Below, piece after piece: positions 23,052-34,535 of a stretch of DNA of 64,000 nucleotides. The notes under the pieces are model-generated. The model was not told the origin of the DNA. It searched no databases and saw only the letters and a program-made list of their open reading frames with translations. Made by a program: the position numbers and the translations under genes. Numbering within the stretch: position 1 is the first letter of the stretch; each line of letters begins with the position of its first letter. The DNA comes from Branchiostoma belcheri (Eukaryota > Chordata > Leptocardii > Amphioxiformes > Branchiostomatidae), in NCBI RefSeq assembly GCF_001625305.1, contig NW_017804043.1:44304-108303 (forward strand). The letters run 5' to 3'.

Positions 23052-26000
23052 TTAGGAACATCCGCATCTGTCGACTTTCATGTCGGGAAGTTTAGCATAA
23101 ATAATGTTTCCGTCGTCGTCGAAGTACAGCATTGAGATGTTGGACATCTTGGTGGGAGTGCAGCAGGGCCCGACCGAGCCGGCCTTGTTGACCTGCTGGA
23201 CCAGGTGCGTGTGCGGGTACTTCTGCAGGAAGATGGGCGGGCAGTCCCCGGCGCAGTAGTAGGCCTGGTAGGTGTTGGGAGCGATGATCCAGTCCCAGCC
23301 GAACTCGCGGAAGTCGACCTGGAGAGGGTAGCGGCAGCACCGCTCTTCGTTCGAGTCCTGCTCGCAGTTGAGTCCCGCCATCCGCTTCCTGCGCACCGTG
23401 CCGGGGTCGTGCGTGTGCATCACCAGGAACGGTTGCTGAGGGGAGAGACAAAATTTTATGAGTCACTAAAAAGCTTTAAACAACTCCTGCAGTTAAATCT
23501 GTAAAGACTTTGTGTAGCAAATCGTTTGGTGTGATATAGCTAGCTGCCGCTGCGAAGCTTGTGTGTTACGCCGAAGGGCGGTTATACCGGCTATACAGAT
23601 ACAGAAGCTGGGTGTGTTACGCCGAAGGGCGGTTATACCGGCTATACAGATATAGATGATGGGTCGAAGTAAAAGAGATACAGAGATGCGCAGACCTGTT
23701 AATGGATCCCGTGGCATACTCGAAGACGATTAGCAATATGGGTAGCTAAAGCTCAAATAACGTTATTACTGTGGCAACATGCATATGGTGCATCACTGAA
23801 ATATGTGTCATCAAAATCTATTTAGGTTTTACGTTCATTCTTACACTATCTATTGCATTTGATGACTTGAAACAGTTGCCCAAGCCCTATTGCATACGCT
23901 ATTTTCTTTAACTTCCAAGCTCAGCTATCACACTCACCATCGGTTCCTCCCCGGGCTTGGGGTCCAGCACGATGAGGTCCTTCCCCGCCTCCGAAGTCTC
24001 GATGACGATGCCGAGGTTCTCGGCCGGGTTGTGGAACCACCTGCGGACCTGGTCCCGGATGGGGTACGACACCCACAGGCCTTCGTTCGGCTTCACGTCC
24101 GTGATCTTATGGCTGGAGATCAGAATCTTGTACGGCTCCGTGTAGAACGACGACGCCGGGGCGATCCGGTAGATCTGCAATAGTAATCGTTTCATACTTA
24201 ATAAGCGTTTGAAATAGCCGTAAAAGAAGCTACGTGAGGAGACCCTTTATTTCTTTGGTACCTCTAATAGATAGCTAGAGCCAACCTACGATACGAAACT
24301 AGCAACTGCTTTCTGTCAGCGACATCATATTTTGCAAATATATGTATGCCATGGGACAGGGATGATTCAATTGAGGTCATATTACAGTAAGTTTATTGCA
24401 AATACTTGCCCGAGGACTATGAAGCTATGTTAACAAAATGACCCGAAAATTGATTTTAACAATCCCGTTTTACAGCCCTGACAGTACCGCTTTAAAGCCC
24501 TGGACCATATTGGAACAGGTGACTGATCCAAAGTGCTGACAAAACACTGGCCAACCGTCGTAATGCCTGCCTGATGTGCGCACATACTCAGCATGACTTT
24601 AAAGATAACGTTATTGGTTTGATTTCTGAAAAGCCTCTTATTAGATGTGAGATCAGAGAGATCCTGATGTGATCTGAGGTACGAGGTCCCCACAGTATAA
24701 TTTGTAGTCAAAAGGATCCATGATGAAGCTATACCAATGGGTAGTCTGTGCAAGTATCTATATTTGTGTACATAGAGTATAGATATAGTGAGGGCTGTTG
24801 TACCTTAAGCGGGATGGATGTGGACTGCATGTTTTCTGCAGCTCTCACGTACAGCCACAGGAACGCTTTGTTCACTTTGGTTCTGGAGACGTGGCGACCG
24901 AACTTGAAGAAGCAACAGCCAGACTCGTTGAACGGCGCCACTGGAGCTGTGAAATCGGATTGAGATATGGTTAACTCATGTGTGAACACATAACGTCTAC
25001 AGTTATTATAAGGTGTCACTAAAGTGTGGTATATCGGTGAAGGTTAGACATCCAGGTAATAAGATAATGCCAGAAAACAGTACATTAGTCAAGCATCTGG
25101 ATATGATTTTGGAAACGGTCAGATGTTTCAGGAGGCATCCACTACCTTTCGTCATCAGTGACATTCAAAGTGTGGTATATTTATACAGGAAGGTATTATC
25201 TTCGAAGGATTGTCTTCAATTGTTTATTCTGTTATTTGGACGTTTACTATGATGGTTGATGTCTATATCACTATCTTGCATAATTGACTCTCAATGCCAT
25301 TTCCATTTGTTATAAAAAAATACGCTATGCAACCATTGCCATCTATTAAATGTTTTTACATATCAAATTTGATATCTTGCTAATTTTGTGCCAGGTGAGG
25401 TAAAATCACAGAACGTGTCACATCTGTTGGTTATTCTATCTTTCCGTCAGGTTTAAAGCCACGAGTCTCTGTCTTCACATTTTATATGGTTGGATTATAA
25501 AATTATATTAGAAGCACATAAACCCCCTGATGGGACTCACACGGCCTGGATGTGCATGGCAACAGCTGAGCGGCAGTTTTCTATTAATAGCCCCACCATG
25601 GATGCCGTCAGGCATGTAATTATCGCTCAGCTCGGGAAAAGACCTCGATCGCGGGATCGATTGAACACCGTGGGTGTTTATATCATTGCCGTTATATCGG
25701 CTGTAGGATGGTTCAGATTGGGTTAATAGCTTGGGTGTAATTGCGTAGGTGGCGATGCAGCATTTTAGCATCTCTAAACCCCGTTAACAAACTGAAGTGA
25801 CGACAGGACGGACAGCAGATATCTGGAGGGTAGTTAAATGTGGGTTTTACGACGCTGCCGTGAGAAGAAACATAAACAGCTGAGAGCAGAACGTGCTGAC
25901 TCGTTCATTCCTGCGGATGATTTCTGACCCTGGCTGATGCGGAGCATACCCAGGATCTCCATAAGTCAGCTGTGTATGTTTATACGGAATTGTCAACGTA

Positions 26001-29000
26001 CACTTTAGTACTGGCTCGTGCCGCGACCACATGTTTGGTGTCAGGAGAAATCCGAGCGACGTGGCCTGCTGCCACAAAGCGTGCAAACCCTATAGCACCA
26101 TTGAAAACCTACCCAGGTCCTGTGTCTGACCCTGTCAAACAGCGATGTTTATTCTGTGCCACTGAAGGCTTTGTGTGCTGAACGCACAAAACAATCCACC
26201 AGCAATTTCTGCTGCGCAATTATCCTAACATTGCGTTTCAATGTGCACTGCTGTACGGCTAACCTCCTCCAATACAGTAGAGACTGCAGGGTTTGCACTT
26301 ACAGACTTGGACTCAGCACTCAGAAGTGCTTCACTTGACGGATGGGTGCCACTCCCAAACGATTTGAAACGAATTCTTGGGGGTAAGCAAAAACGCCCAG
26401 ACCAGTTGGGAGGGTCACTTTGCGGTTAGCTTAAATCACCGTGATAGACAGCGCCCCGCCCGCAGAATGGATTCGTACGTACCCCATGGTTACAAATTAG
26501 TTCTGCTCTGTTTGCTGTCAAGTCAAAGGTCTGAGCTCAACAGTTAGGAGGTCGGGGAATAGGCAGAACGTTTGTGTGCCCTTCACATGTACATAAAAGC
26601 CTGAGGTATTCAAATCTGCTTCAAATACTATTGCAGGAATTAGCAACACAGGCAGCTACGGCGAGTCAATGTGTCATTTGAAGTAACAATTTCTGACTAA
26701 CAGATTCTTTCAGCATACTTAATGCAAATATAAGAGAGCTTTCCTCATCAGCATATGTGTGGGAATTACGTAATCATCATGTAGTTTACGATACATGTGC
26801 ATTACATAAGAGTAGACACGTGAGTAGGAAAAATGTACACTGCAAAAGCTGTGTTCAACTCATATTATCTATACTGCAATGTTTTTATAGAGATCACACG
26901 TATACTTTACATTATATCTTAGCATAACCATCATGCTAACATGGACATTTTGCCATACTGTTCAATATGGATTATGTTGGCGAATACACGCGGTCTCTTG
27001 TATATTTGGTTCGTTGAATTATCAACCCTGTGTTTATAGAAAAATGGTTGTATTGAGGCTATAGATACTTTTCTACAGGTATATAAAAGATTATGACCTA
27101 TCGGTCGCCAATAATGATCCACTTGTTGCATTGACCAATGGCTACATTCCGGCCCTTACAATAACTTAAGCTATGTAAGACATCGTATTACGTCAATAAT
27201 TTCCAAAAGTAGTACCAGGGGCTTTTCCGGAATTTCAATCACTCCGATAGAGTGGGAGACCCTCAAACAAGATTGAGCTTGATTACGAAGTGCCAAGGGT
27301 TATTGTATTACAGTATAATAATGTGTAAGCCATTGGAAGAAAGGTAGAGAATACTGAACTCTCCAATAAGTATTATTTGTTATGAGAGCGGCAATAACAT
27401 TCTCATGGTCCTGACAGATCTATGCCTCTTCATGCCACGGCGTGAGTTATGATACCAGCTGATGGAAAAGGAGGGCAGAATTTTGCCAACTCACGACCCT
27501 GTGCTCTCTCTTCACGTTCGTGACACAATCGTTCGCTAGGTCAGAACGTTTCCAGATGGATACAAAGTAGCCAATTTAGAAGTGTCAGTCTTTGAGTTGG
27601 GTTGTCTTGGGGATGCCCAGTGGTTCGAAGAAGATATGAAGATAGCAATGACAGTTATTCATCTGGTCCGAAAATTTTCACGTAAATCAAATCGCTGTCA
27701 TAGCTTCCAAGGGCGTGATCTTTGGTGCCGAACGGCGACATCTTTCTGCCTAGTTGTGGCCAGGCGAGTCCAGGCGGCGCCGGTGGGGTATATATAAATG
27801 TATTTACGCCGATATCTGTTGTCAGAGTTCAATGCCAAAGATGTTCGAACGGACCTTTACATCATCAAGGGCAACCTGATTCCGCTTGTAGTTATGATAC
27901 TTTTTTATTGATAGCAATGACCGAAATTAACCCATAACAACTTTCAAAAACAGATTACTTCAATTTCTGTCATTATCTTAGGTGGTTTTGACATTAAAAA
28001 TATATTATTAACTGTTCAGATACAATATGATTTTGGGACGTCATAGGGTCATTTTTTGCAGAATGATGAGAAAACTGTATTCCTTGCTTGCTCGTGTTTG
28101 GGTATGTGTCAAATGAGTTAGAGAGAGTGCGTATTTATGGCCCAATTCCCTCTATTTCTGTGTTTTTGTCACTTTAGATGACGACTTTAAAAAGATGATT
28201 TCTTAATTGTTATATCAACTATAGTCTGCTGTTGTGCAGACTGTCTAAAAGTGTACTTACGTGGTGTTGCGACAGTTATAACCGTCTCTGTCTCGGCGAC
28301 ATCTTCATAATGTCTTCTCTCCGTATCCACTAGGTGGTAGTTATAGCTGGCGGGAGAATCTCCCTGGAAAGCTAACAAAAGAACAGGTACTTCATCAGAT
28401 TAGGCTCTCGCAAATACCCTATTGAACATTGGACAGCATTGCTGTGCTAATTTGTACAGTGCTAGTATCAGGCGATACATAGATTTTGCATACTACATGA
28501 TAAAGTCCACCAAGTCCTAGTACTTACATGGAGCATAAGAAAGCTCATACCTATACAAAGAACATTGTTTCTATGACATCAAAATGAAATCATTGCAATT
28601 ACCAGACTAGACCACAAAAGCAGGGCAGAATCAATTTTACCATGTGCAATGTATGAATTAACAGAACCCCGGAAAGATGATATGTGGATACAGTCCAATG
28701 CACTTTCATAGCACAAGTAGCCTCTATGATTTCAAAAATCAGTCGATGCCTTGTAATATCATTCATAATGCATAGAATCACGACATATCTAAGGCATTTC
28801 GATAATTCCGACGATTGAACAACGATTGTTCGTTCACTGAGACCTTCGAACGATGAGGAGGTCGCTTTGGCAAACACAGCCGATAGCTTGGTAAACACAG
28901 CTCTGATAGCGGTAACTGTTCCAAATGATGCAACTATCAAGTCGCTTAGGACGTGTAAGAATTGGCACTGCGGCTGATTGTTGCTATCCTTACTGAGCTA

Positions 29001-29605
29001 GCTATGCTGACCACTAAAACAACAGCAGTAAAACAACACTGAGCAATGGTAGGTATTCCATTCCAATCATCGTTATTATCTATAGCTTCCAGGCTACTTG
29101 TATGTGTACGTTTCGTCGTAGATATCATAGGGGTCGGTATTCTATAGCATATAAAAGAGCAGAACCTACCTTGTGTAATGTCTTCTCCAGATACGATATT
29201 TCCTGACCTATCCGGATAAAATCCATATTGATCGAGAAGACTTTGCATCGGAGGCGCACTTGGAAGGGTGCGATTTCTGGGGATGGTCGGTGATCTCTTC
29301 AAACCAAGTTTATCAAGAATGTGCTTTTTTAGGGTTTCTACTCGCATCTCCCGTTCCTGTCCTCGCGTGCAGGCCGCGCCGCACTTGGAAGTCTCTGCCG
29401 GGCCCGGCGGCGTCGCCTCTTCCCGGTACCCGGTGGTCGGGGGCGCGTCTACCGAAGACCCGCTCGGGCGCTCCCTGGTGCTGTTCACGTTTGCCTCTTC
29501 CCCTGTCGTCCACTGCAGGACCTCAATGTCGACGTCGTTGGCGTGCATATGCATGCAGTAAACTAACGGCAGAATCGTGTAGACTAGCGTTTGGTGGAAA
29601 AACAT
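23052..29605 (-). CDS. GDF8/11: Growth/differentiation factor 8/11 (myostatin/GDF11-type TGF-beta ligand)
   Basis: Five coding exons: 29605-29170, 28371-28261, 24946-24804, 24174-23938 and 23435-23052; all introns are GT-AG and phases join to 436 codons plus TAA. Residues 1-22 look like a signal peptide. The prodomain has the CxxxC pair (C75, C79), N-glycosylation sequons at N41 and N111, the latency helix [14 protein letters not shown] and the CCFFKF motif. RRKR ends at residue 327, giving a 109-residue ligand with nine cysteines, WDWIIAP, the [10 protein letters not shown] wrist segment and a CGCS end. Length, cysteine pattern and sequence match vertebrate myostatin/GDF11, secreted ligands for activin type II receptors and Smad2/3. 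Amphioxus has one such gene ancestral to both. The ATG at 29605 is chosen because a signal peptide follows and a TATA box lies upstream. Confidence 0.97.
23457..23655 (+). mobile_element. LINE tail with 50-bp repeats in GDF8/11 intron 4
   Basis: It begins with a coding remnant ([12 protein letters not shown]) followed by the linker agctagctgccgctgcgaag and two 50-bp units, ending gctatacagatatagatgat. It lies antisense to the gene, within 25 bp of the last exon's acceptor. Confidence 0.6.
25021..25198 (-). mobile_element. Hairpin-plus-tail element (family A), truncated, with 14-bp duplication
   Basis: Inserted in GDF8/11 intron 2, about 75 bp upstream of exon 3. The minus-strand tail ttattacctggatgtctaac is intact, and the hairpin is truncated to one arm beginning gtcactgatgacgaaaggta. 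The perfect 14-bp direct repeat aaagtgtggtatat flanks it, at 25,021-25,034 and about 25,185-25,198. Confidence 0.65.
25200..28258. other. Remainder of GDF8/11 intron 2
   Basis: About 3 kb without recognised repeat, RNA or coding exon. Small ORFs (60-79 codons) show no domain. Confidence 0.4.
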
Positions 29606-29716
29606 GGTGGTGGATGGTGTTGGCTACAGAGGCGTCGGTCCGGGAGAGTCCCTAAGCACGCGGAACAGTGGCACCCAGCTAGTGGCATGCGAGCGACTCT
29701 CGGACTGACACCGTGC

Positions 29717-29722
29717 TTTATA
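29717..29722 (-). promoter_or_regulatory. TATA box of the GDF8/11 gene
   Basis: On the minus strand the sequence reads ccctataaagcacgg, placing TATAAA about 112 bp before the start codon and predicting a start site near 29,690. Inverted CCAAT motifs lie upstream at about 29,770-29,818, and an E-box-like cacttg at 29,865-29,870. Vertebrate myostatin promoters also have a TATA box, CCAAT and E-boxes; use here is inference. Confidence 0.55.
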
Positions 29723-29729
29723 GGGAGCG

Positions 29730-31285
29730 GGGAGACTATTCATTGTGAGCTGATAGGGGGGCTGTGGACCAATCCATTGTGTCGTTTGGCCCAATCATCT
29801 GATCCCCAGCGCTGACAAGCTGCCAATCACGTTGATATGGCGACAAGAGGGGAAGAGTTCAGTTCACTTGTGCCTCGTAACATTCCCACCGTGTTCTGTA
29901 CTTTGTACAAACTCGCACCACGTCTCGTTGAAAATAAACCGAGTTAACTTCTCCATTTTTAGCCCCTTCTTTTCTTTGAAGTCGCTATGAAGTGCATACC
30001 TTAACGACGTAATATCGGAGTTTTGACATTCTTCCACCCCTATCTCGTTTGTGCTGTGACCGCCTCGCCAGCGAGCCGTCCTGACCTGTCCTAGGCGTCG
30101 CTAGTGACATGAAGGATCAGCACATTTGCTCAGGTTTCCCTGCCAAGTATGACTAATTGTTTGCTGCTCCGCTAACAATGAGTGTTTGAAAGTCTGTCAC
30201 GATACGATCTACACACTTAATCACTGCCATTGCGGAGGTACACATTGACTTGTGTCGTCCCACACCTTCTTATCCACTATGTCACATGTTGGACACCTCG
30301 CCCTCATTTTTAGCTTGCATCATTCTTATGGTAGCTTTCTATTTAGCACTTGTCACAGGAAAACTATTACTTAAGCACTTGCCACACTTCATGGCAGTTC
30401 GCGAAGTGGTACTGTCACTTGTCGAGCCGCTTTGTTTGCTTTTACATATAGTTTGCTTAACATTTTCACCTTGCGGACGGGAGAGTGCTGTCACCGTGCA
30501 TGCCATGCCAGTGTGACCCGTGTGAACGGTGACCCAATAACTTTCTAACGAGCCCAGGAATTTCATGGGGCAATATAGATCGCACCGATCCCATAGCCTA
30601 AACCATTCTCTCAGCAGGGAAGGCATGCCGGTTATGTCAGCTATCTAGAGTTGCTTTTGCAGCCATTCTCCAATCGGAAATACGTACGCAGTATTGGTTG
30701 AAAACGTCTTCTTTTCTAGGTGACCAATTGTTCAGCCGGTATTGCTGAACAATTGTGCTAGTACTTAAAAATGGGTCAGCTTTTGTTTAACCGTACGTGC
30801 AGTTGTGAAAGCATGACTGTATGCGTGCGCTGACAATGTGAGTGGGGAAGTATTCAATCTATTCAGCAAGGAATGACCACTATATCCATGCTGTGGACCT
30901 ATGCTATAGTATCCTAACGCACAGTATGGAGTCCGCACACGGTTCAAACGTTCACAATTAATCAATTTGTTAAGACATAGTTTCTACACGTTCTACCGCT
31001 AGGAAGGCCGCATAGGCTCGGGGGACTGAGTAAAGAGGGGCTCTTTGACCGGTGCGGTTACTGTGGTTTTCTGACTACAGGCGTTCTGTGACTCCCTCTA
31101 CCCACATCGAGACCAGCTCTAGTCGTTAGAAATTCAATTCATGTAGATCATACTAAATGGTATCGAAATATGCCATTACAGTCAATATCATCACCAATAT
31201 TTCAAAGTGTAATGTGTAAAGTGTAAATATCCTCTCTTTTCACGCAATCGACGTATATATTTCAATTTCATGCCTTCAAAAAGGG
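29730..31285. other. Upstream flank of the GDF8/11 gene
   Basis: No gene or recognised repeat. This is the natural place for the GDF8/11 promoter-proximal control region. Confidence 0.3.
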
Positions 31286-31289
31286 TTGA

Positions 31290-31527
31290 GGTGCTAAAAA
31301 CTCGATTTTTCGTAGAACTATACATCATAGTAGTGTGGAACTCGCTGTCACCAAGTACAGTAGGGGCTTCATCACTAGATAGCTTTAAACAATTAGAGTT
31401 AGAGGTAGGCTACATGTAACAAGTCGCTCGTAATATAGCCAGCTGCCGCCGCGCCGCGTGCCTGCGAAGCTGGTGTGTTACACTGAAGGGCGGTTATACC
31501 GGCTATACAGATATATAGATACAGATA
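31290..31527 (+). mobile_element. 5'-truncated LINE: ORF end plus one 50-bp tail unit
   Basis: From about 31,333 a plus-strand frame reads VWNSLSPSTVGASSLDSFKQ, then LELE. It runs through the tgtaacaagtcgctcg and ccgccgcgccgcgtgcctgc linkers into one 50-bp unit, ending in gatatatagatacagatatt. The protein part matches the relic at 63,470-63,640, so this copy links the retrotransposon reading frame to the repeat tail. Confidence 0.7.
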
Positions 31528-31529
31528 TT

Positions 31530-33320
31530 CCTATATTCTTGTAGCCTCATTGTAGTACCTGTTACTGCGACAGAGTACAGTGACTTTGACATTGTGAAGC
31601 TCTGCAAAACAAGTCAACATTTTACTCCCGAACATCTTGGCTTGTTTACTGGTATTTCAGGACAGTATTTCGGGGAGAGAATGCATATTCGAAATCTGAA
31701 GTCCAAAGCCGAGAGGCTACAAATTACCAGTGAAGGTGTTACTTCCTGTGATCAAAGTGAGCCGCCGTGTAGAGGAGAGATAGCCCGTGCCCCAGAAACG
31801 CCTGATGTAACGGCCTTCACATACTTGGCTGCAGACTTTGGTACTAATAATAATCTTTTTATCCTGTCACATACTACTAAGAACCTCCTTCAGTTGGACT
31901 TTGGACTTGCCCCTCATTGTCTTACTTACAAAACACCAAAGTTCTTGGCAACGACTTTCTACTTATCTGTTACGAGAACTGTAAAAAAATAACTGTGGGA
32001 GAACAGATCCGTCAATGCAACGTTAGCGATTTCAGCTGCATCGCCTCAGTTGACTTTGGTCTCATACAATTAAGGTTACGCAAATATTGAAACTATAAAC
32101 CGCAAATTTACTTAACTGTACAGAATAAAGCATTAGGTGCTGGCAATGGCATTCAAATCGATTGCCAAGTAAACGAATAGGACGATGTAAAGATATGGAA
32201 TAACAAAATCGTTCCCTAGGACAAAGAGCTAGCATACTAACACTATTTTATGAGTGATAACGGTTGACTGTGTATTTTTATGATCTCGTAACATTATGGT
32301 TGCCCTTTTGTCACACCTGTGCATTTCAATTATCAAATCCTGCAAAACACTGTCATACTGTGACATACATTCGACGACTAGATGATCATAGTAGTATATA
32401 CTTAGTAGTATTGTTGTAATATATAGACTTTCAGTATGCAATATATGTTTTATACCCTCTATGTCACATTTGGTCACATTACGCATTTCGCCATTCTGTC
32501 AATCTGGGCAGGAATATGCAATAAAGATTAATTCACTGTTTAATATAACGTTAGAAGGTCGCATGTAGATGACCTGCAACACCACCCTAAAATCCTATAC
32601 TGCGGACATCGACTGTATTGCTTCCTAAAATGTCTTTTTGAGTTCATAGGTAGCTTCGTTAGGACAATAATTTTCCTGCTGTGTAACACCGACTAAAAGA
32701 GTGATAATTTTGTAAAATTAACCACTTGTAAAAATAGTGACCAGATGTAACCCAAAGAAAGGCCTGCAGTTGAGCAAGACACTTTCCTCGGCCACCCCAC
32801 CTGTTCCTGCTCCGTCCCCACCTCTCTCTAGCATACATTTCAGTTCTGTTGTGCGTTACAAAGTCGTGTTTATATCAACTGTAATGTGGTAGAAACTGCA
32901 TGGTGCCAAGGGAGGGTACCCAAGCCATCTGTTGTACTTGTAGCTTTTAGTAATGGCCATGTATGTGGGGAACACTAAGGCTGACTTCTTTAACTAATTA
33001 CCAAGTCAGCAGCTTTACCTTTGATTGTTCTATTAATTGGTATGCGATTAATTAAATGTTCCTAATGTTGCGTCACAATCTGAAAACAGGAGAATATATC
33101 TAAGCATTCAAAAACAATCTATCCAGTTTATTAAATGACAACCTTGATAAGGGTTAAGTTTCTTTTAAAAACAATCTTAAGTGACCGCACATAACAAAAG
33201 GGATATATCCATCTACAGTATTTCTAACTCGACAGAAAACACACCTATGCAGACAAAGAGAAAAGGGATAGAAGCCACCTTGTGACCTACCTTAACTTGG
33301 CGTACGTTCAAGATATCGCA
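31530..33320. other. Intergenic stretch without recognised gene
   Basis: A 132-codon plus-strand ORF at 31,594-31,992 is the longest, but it has no recognisable domain and ordinary low-complexity composition; I do not call it. A short SINE-like run (gttgagcaagacactttcct) lies near 32,772. Confidence 0.35.
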
Positions 33321-33325
33321 TGTTT

Positions 33326-33479
33326 CAATCCTGCTGACATAGGCATGATTTGGAAGCCAACAATACCTTCAATCTAAGTTAGATGGCCAAGAATACCTGC
33401 AATCTAACTTAAATTCCAGATATTGGCTACTTTTGGCGTCCAAATACAACTGAAATCCTGCCTATGTCAGCAGGATTGA
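33326..33479. mobile_element. Inverted-repeat element, about 154 bp
   Basis: The ends are inverted repeats of about 24 bp: caatcctgctgacataggca on the left and tgcctatgtcagcaggattg on the right, with two inner copies of a caatctaa.tta segment. No clear target duplication is visible. Confidence 0.5.
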
Positions 33480-34204
33480 GACATCACAAAGGACATCTTG
33501 ACTGTGCGCCAATCTGTGGGAGGCCCCAAGATGTTTCTTTTCTACCTTTGTTTTGGACCCATAACAATAGAGGTGCTGATAGTAAGGCGGCAGACACCAG
33601 GGCCATTCGACAAATCAGGTCGTTTTAAGATAAAACGCGGTTTCTTACATACCTACCACCGCTAGTCAAGGTTAGATAGATACTGTGGAAAGTCACCCAA
33701 AACACACAGGGTGATACATGTATATGGAGATGCAAGGCCGCAATACATTTGTCTTATTACGATTTTGGCAACAATTCAATGACACGGACTATATGGTAGT
33801 GTATGTAATATTGCTTAAACACACTGAACATCCGGATTACAGATATTGGACAGTGAATCTGCCATAGCTCAAGTTGTGGCTAGGGCATACAGATAGAGAT
33901 AGAGAGGGTAGATAGATAGCTTCTGTCTGTGGAAACTAACATTGTATCAAGGTAACCTGTAGTCCGGATGGCTCCGAAGCGGAATGTGACACAGTCTAAA
34001 AGCGATTACTTTTGAGGAATTGTCTCGGTCATGGACAATTAAGGCCTTGGGAAGACTTCTAGATCTATCTATATTCTTAGTCACCTTTGCTCCCGCATCA
34101 GTTACTCATTTCAACATTGGATGTCGGAGTTGGTGGAAGAAATTCCCAAAATAAATGAATTAGATCCGATGCACAAAGCATGCTATTTTGCTTGGGCCTC
34201 GAAG

Positions 34205-34535
34205 TCACGATTATTGAAGAATTGGATATCAGTATTATGTGTGAATTTCTTGATTAGAATTCACAGTCCGAGCGTTTCATATCATCCAGAAACGGAAAGT
34301 TTCACTGACAGGAACGACCTTCACCTTTAAGTTGCCATAATATCTTGCAAGGTTGTCCCCCCAGAAGCATTAGAATTGGATATCAGGATTATGTGTGAAT
34401 TCATTAATCATTACTCCCAGTCCTAGCTAGCGTTTCATATAATCCATGCAGGGCGTATAATTCCTCAAGGGACAAGCTCAAACAGGCTCGACCTTCAACT
34501 TCAACTTGCCATAATACCTTGTCGTTGCAAGGTCG
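34205..34535. repeat. Diverged direct duplication, about 170 bp x 2
   Basis: gaattggatatcaggattat, then tgtgtgaatt, gagcgtttcatat and cgaccttcaact.taacttgc occur at about 34,217-34,357 and 34,374-34,535. The surrounding 33,480-37,430 has no recognised gene; at 35,830-35,935 it holds sequence weakly like MITE family B. Confidence 0.45.

Noticed and set aside
29260..29655. Plus-strand 131-codon ORF
   Set aside because: It is antisense to GDF8/11 exon 1, which is clearly coding on the minus strand.
31594..31992. Plus-strand 132-codon ORF
   Set aside because: No recognisable family and no supporting context. It sits just after a LINE tail in repeat-rich DNA.
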